Virus record (IMG/VR): IMGVR_UViG_3300025141_000029
Coordinates: 1-64,000 of that record
Direction: 5' to 3' (one strand)
Source of the DNA: a virus
Length of the DNA stretch: 64,000 nucleotides
In this document: one piece after another, positions 62,366 through 64,000 of the stretch
Numbering within the stretch: position 1 is the stretch's first letter
How the letters are laid out: every line of letters starts with the position of its first letter
Notes under the pieces: generated by a model
The model's input: only the letters and a program-made list of their open reading frames with translations
The model's database searches: none
Told to the model about the DNA's origin: nothing
Program-made: the position numbers and the translations under genes

Positions 62366-63784
62366 TTATTTTTTATTTAAGCCAGCCAAAATTTTCCATC
62401 TATCAATAGATGAATCATTTTGGATTGTTTTGTTTTCTCTGTCGCGGTTGCGATGAGAAAGGATCAATGTTGAAGTAGTCTTATTCATTGCTTCGCTCAA
62501 CGATTCTGGCTTATTATTCTTAATGGTGCTGCCCGTTGCGCTTTGAAGTGTTTCATAAATTATTTTAGCTTCTTCAACACTTTCAGAGTTAGATAAGGCT
62601 TCGACAATTTTATTTTTTTGTCGCTCATTCAGAGAGTCGCTCATCAAAACTTTGTTTGTATATAATAGTTTGGCATTCGCAAGATTGGATTCACTTAATT
62701 TATCCTTCAATCTGTTTGTAACACCAAGTAATTCTTTTTTATCAGATGTCAATTTATTAACATCTGTCTGTAATTTGTTGCTCGATTCTTCAAGATTTTT
62801 AAGAGCCTTTCTTTTAGCATCCCACTCTTCACGAACTTTTGAATCCTGAAGCATTGCCAAAAGTTCTTCTTCTGCCAATCGAAAAACAGATTCCGGTGGC
62901 GTGCCCCAACCCGATTGAAGCGTTTTTATATCTACATCAACCGTTAGGGCCTCTTCAACAACTTCGTTTAAATCTTCTTCATTAATCTCTAAGGATTCAC
63001 CATTTTCATCAACCACGTCGCGTTTCCAGCCCGAGCCCTTTATGGGCGGCGTGGACGGCGCAGTCTTCGACGGGATCCCCTTTGGGGCCTTGGGGTACGA
63101 CTTCGCCGCCGGCTGGGTAGTCGGGCCGGGCCTTGGATCACCGACGTCCCGGGTCGGCAAGTCCTTGACGGGGACGGCCATGGGTTGATCCAGGCCCGGG
63201 ATGGGGTTTTCAATGGGATCATAATCGAGCCCGGGGAGCATCGTCGACGGGTCACCCTCAGAAGCCTCGACCATCTGCGCTAGTTCGTCCAATAAATCTT
63301 CTTCCAATGTCATTTCCGTATATGTATCTTTGTTTGACATTTCTTTTAAAAAGCCTTCATCAAGCTCTAGGTTTTCTGGAATTGTTTCCAGGGGCCCTTC
63401 TTCGTCCCCCATTAGTTCAGTATCCTCTAAGGTGCCAGGCTCTTCTCCTGCCTCCAAATCAGACTCTAAACTCTGTAAATCAATATGTACTGTCTGTGTT
63501 TCGTCCGGACACGCACATAATTCTAGACCTTCGGCATTTGCTAGCGGAAGGTCGACTTCGGGATCTTCGGGATCTTCTTCTGCTTCGAGAGCACCAAATT
63601 CTTGACCCTCAATGCTTTCATCTTCGACGTCTCCAAAAACATCTTCTTCGACTTCTAAGATTTGCTGGACGGCTTCTTTAATTTGATCTGAAAATTTATC
63701 TAATACTGTTGCTTCTGCATTACGCAAAGCAACTTCTTTTAAAGCCTCCGCGTCAATAATAGCTTGATCAAGCAAATTTGACAT
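62366..63784 (-). CDS. Prohead core scaffolding protein (gp22-like)
   Basis: 472 residues. Acidic, helical N-terminus (LDQAIIDAEALKEVALRNAE), acidic middle, a Pro-rich segment of about 65 residues encoded by strikingly GC-rich DNA (63040-63250), then coiled coil (WDAKRKALKNLEESSNKLQT and onward) and a basic end. Immediately upstream of the capsid gene as gp22 is in T4. Assigned from position and composition. Confidence 0.75.
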   Translation of the reverse strand: MSNLLDQAIIDAEALKEVALRNAEATVLDKFSDQIKEAVQQILEVEEDVFGDVEDESIEGQEFGALEAEEDPEDPEVDLPLANAEGLELCACPDETQTVHIDLQSLESDLEAGEEPGTLEDTELMGDEEGPLETIPENLELDEGFLKEMSNKDTYTEMTLEEDLLDELAQMVEASEGDPSTMLPGLDYDPIENPIPGLDQPMAVPVKDLPTRDVGDPRPGPTTQPAAKSYPKAPKGIPSKTAPSTPPIKGSGWKRDVVDENGESLEINEEDLNEVVEEALTVDVDIKTLQSGWGTPPESVFRLAEEELLAMLQDSKVREEWDAKRKALKNLEESSNKLQTDVNKLTSDKKELLGVTNRLKDKLSESNLANAKLLYTNKVLMSDSLNERQKNKIVEALSNSESVEEAKIIYETLQSATGSTIKNNKPESLSEAMNKTTSTLILSHRNRDRENKTIQNDSSIDRWKILAGLNKK

Positions 63785-63814
63785 TTATAAACTCCTTAAG
63801 CTTAAGTTTCTAGA

Positions 63815-63823
63815 ATAAATAGT
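63815..63823 (-). promoter_or_regulatory. Candidate late promoter motif (ACTATTTAT)
   Basis: Exact motif on the minus strand, 31 bases before the scaffold gene; it would drive scaffold and capsid genes together to the terminator at 60459. Confidence 0.65.
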
Positions 63824-63852
63824 ATATATATCCTTTAAATGACAAAATCACT

Positions 63853-64000
63853 TTATAAAGTATTTACACCAGAGCCAGAAATATAATCACCAGGCATTCG
63901 AGTTGATGGGATGTTTGTTAATTCAGCGAATATTTGGAAGGATGCCGTTGCTGCGGTGCCACCTGCGATGACGGCGACATTGATGTGATTAGTTCTCACT
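63853..64000 (-). CDS. Hypothetical protein, C-terminal part (runs off the right edge)
   Basis: 48 codons visible, ending RMPGDYISGSGVNTL. The readable part (NHINVAVIAGGTAATASFQI, FAELTNIPSTRMPG) is beta-like and small-residue rich, suggesting a structural or decoration protein. Family unknown. Confidence 0.55.
   Translation of the reverse strand, partial: VRTNHINVAVIAGGTAATASFQIFAELTNIPSTRMPGDYISGSGVNTL

Noticed and set aside
1-64000. Integrase, attachment site or insertion sequence
   Set aside because: No recombinase, transposase or terminal inverted repeats were recognised; the tRNAs show no duplicated 3' ends nearby.
63853-64000. Naming the gene at the right edge
   Set aside because: Only 48 codons are visible and show no diagnostic motif, so only a structural guess is given.

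Overview
The window is an AT-rich segment of a large T4-like (contractile-tailed) bacteriophage genome, most like the distant or marine T4 relatives. The evidence is a gp23-type capsid protein, gp22-type scaffold, gp13/14/15-type neck genes, sheath, tube, a gp26-type hub-assembly protein, a tape measure, UvsX, gp32-type SSB, a DnaB-family helicase and an RNase H-type 5' nuclease. Every convincing gene is on the minus strand, so transcription runs from 64000 towards 1. Genes are packed with 1, 4, 11 or 14 base overlaps. No integrase, terminase or portal gene is visible. The host cannot be named from the sequence.

Layout in order of transcription. 64000-42900 is the virion block: an unknown partial gene, scaffold, capsid, small fibre-like and basic proteins, neck, sheath, tube, hub-assembly/tail-chaperone pair, tape measure, tube-cap-like and LysM baseplate proteins, and two large structural proteins. 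42900-34200 is replication and recombination: a family A polymerase palm without exonuclease, an FtsZ/tubulin-like protein, SSB, UvsX, 5' nuclease, helicase and a B12-dependent ribonucleotide reductase. 34200-23500 mixes nucleotide metabolism (ThyX, dUTPase, IMPDH/GMPR family), a GroES-like protein, a secreted muramidase-like enzyme, cysteine synthase, a full DnaE (Pol III alpha), an Smr-like protein and a mini sigma-region-4 protein. 23400-15300 holds an acidic core-like protein, ClpP, an amidase endolysin, a PD-(D/E)XK-like protein, GroEL, glutaredoxin and Hsp20. 15300-8600 holds small unknowns, a SpoU methyltransferase, an overlapping restriction-endonuclease-like/methyltransferase pair, tRNA-Thr, tRNA-Arg, tRNA-Lys and adenylosuccinate synthetase. 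8600-1 is an accessory operon (deaminase, MazG-like hydrolase, secreted serine protease, GIY-YIG protein) that runs into the most unusual object here: about 18 tandem, mutually overlapping small paralogues (typically MKVGDLV at the start and SESR at the end) at 2797-6199. tRNA-Ile(UAU), a zinc-knuckle protein and a few unknowns follow.

Two promoter classes can be read. Middle and accessory operons are preceded by a sigma70-like box (TTGACT or TTTACT, 16-17 bases, TATAAT/TATAGT), often embedded in the 3' end of the upstream gene. Virion genes are instead preceded by a separate motif, ACTANTTAT on the coding strand, 22-44 bases before the start codon. It is a candidate late promoter, and the 90-residue zinc-finger plus sigma-region-4 protein is a candidate for reading it. 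Rho-independent terminators close the capsid, fibre, acidic-core, lipoprotein and Hsp20 units.

All functional calls come from motif recognition by eye without database searches.
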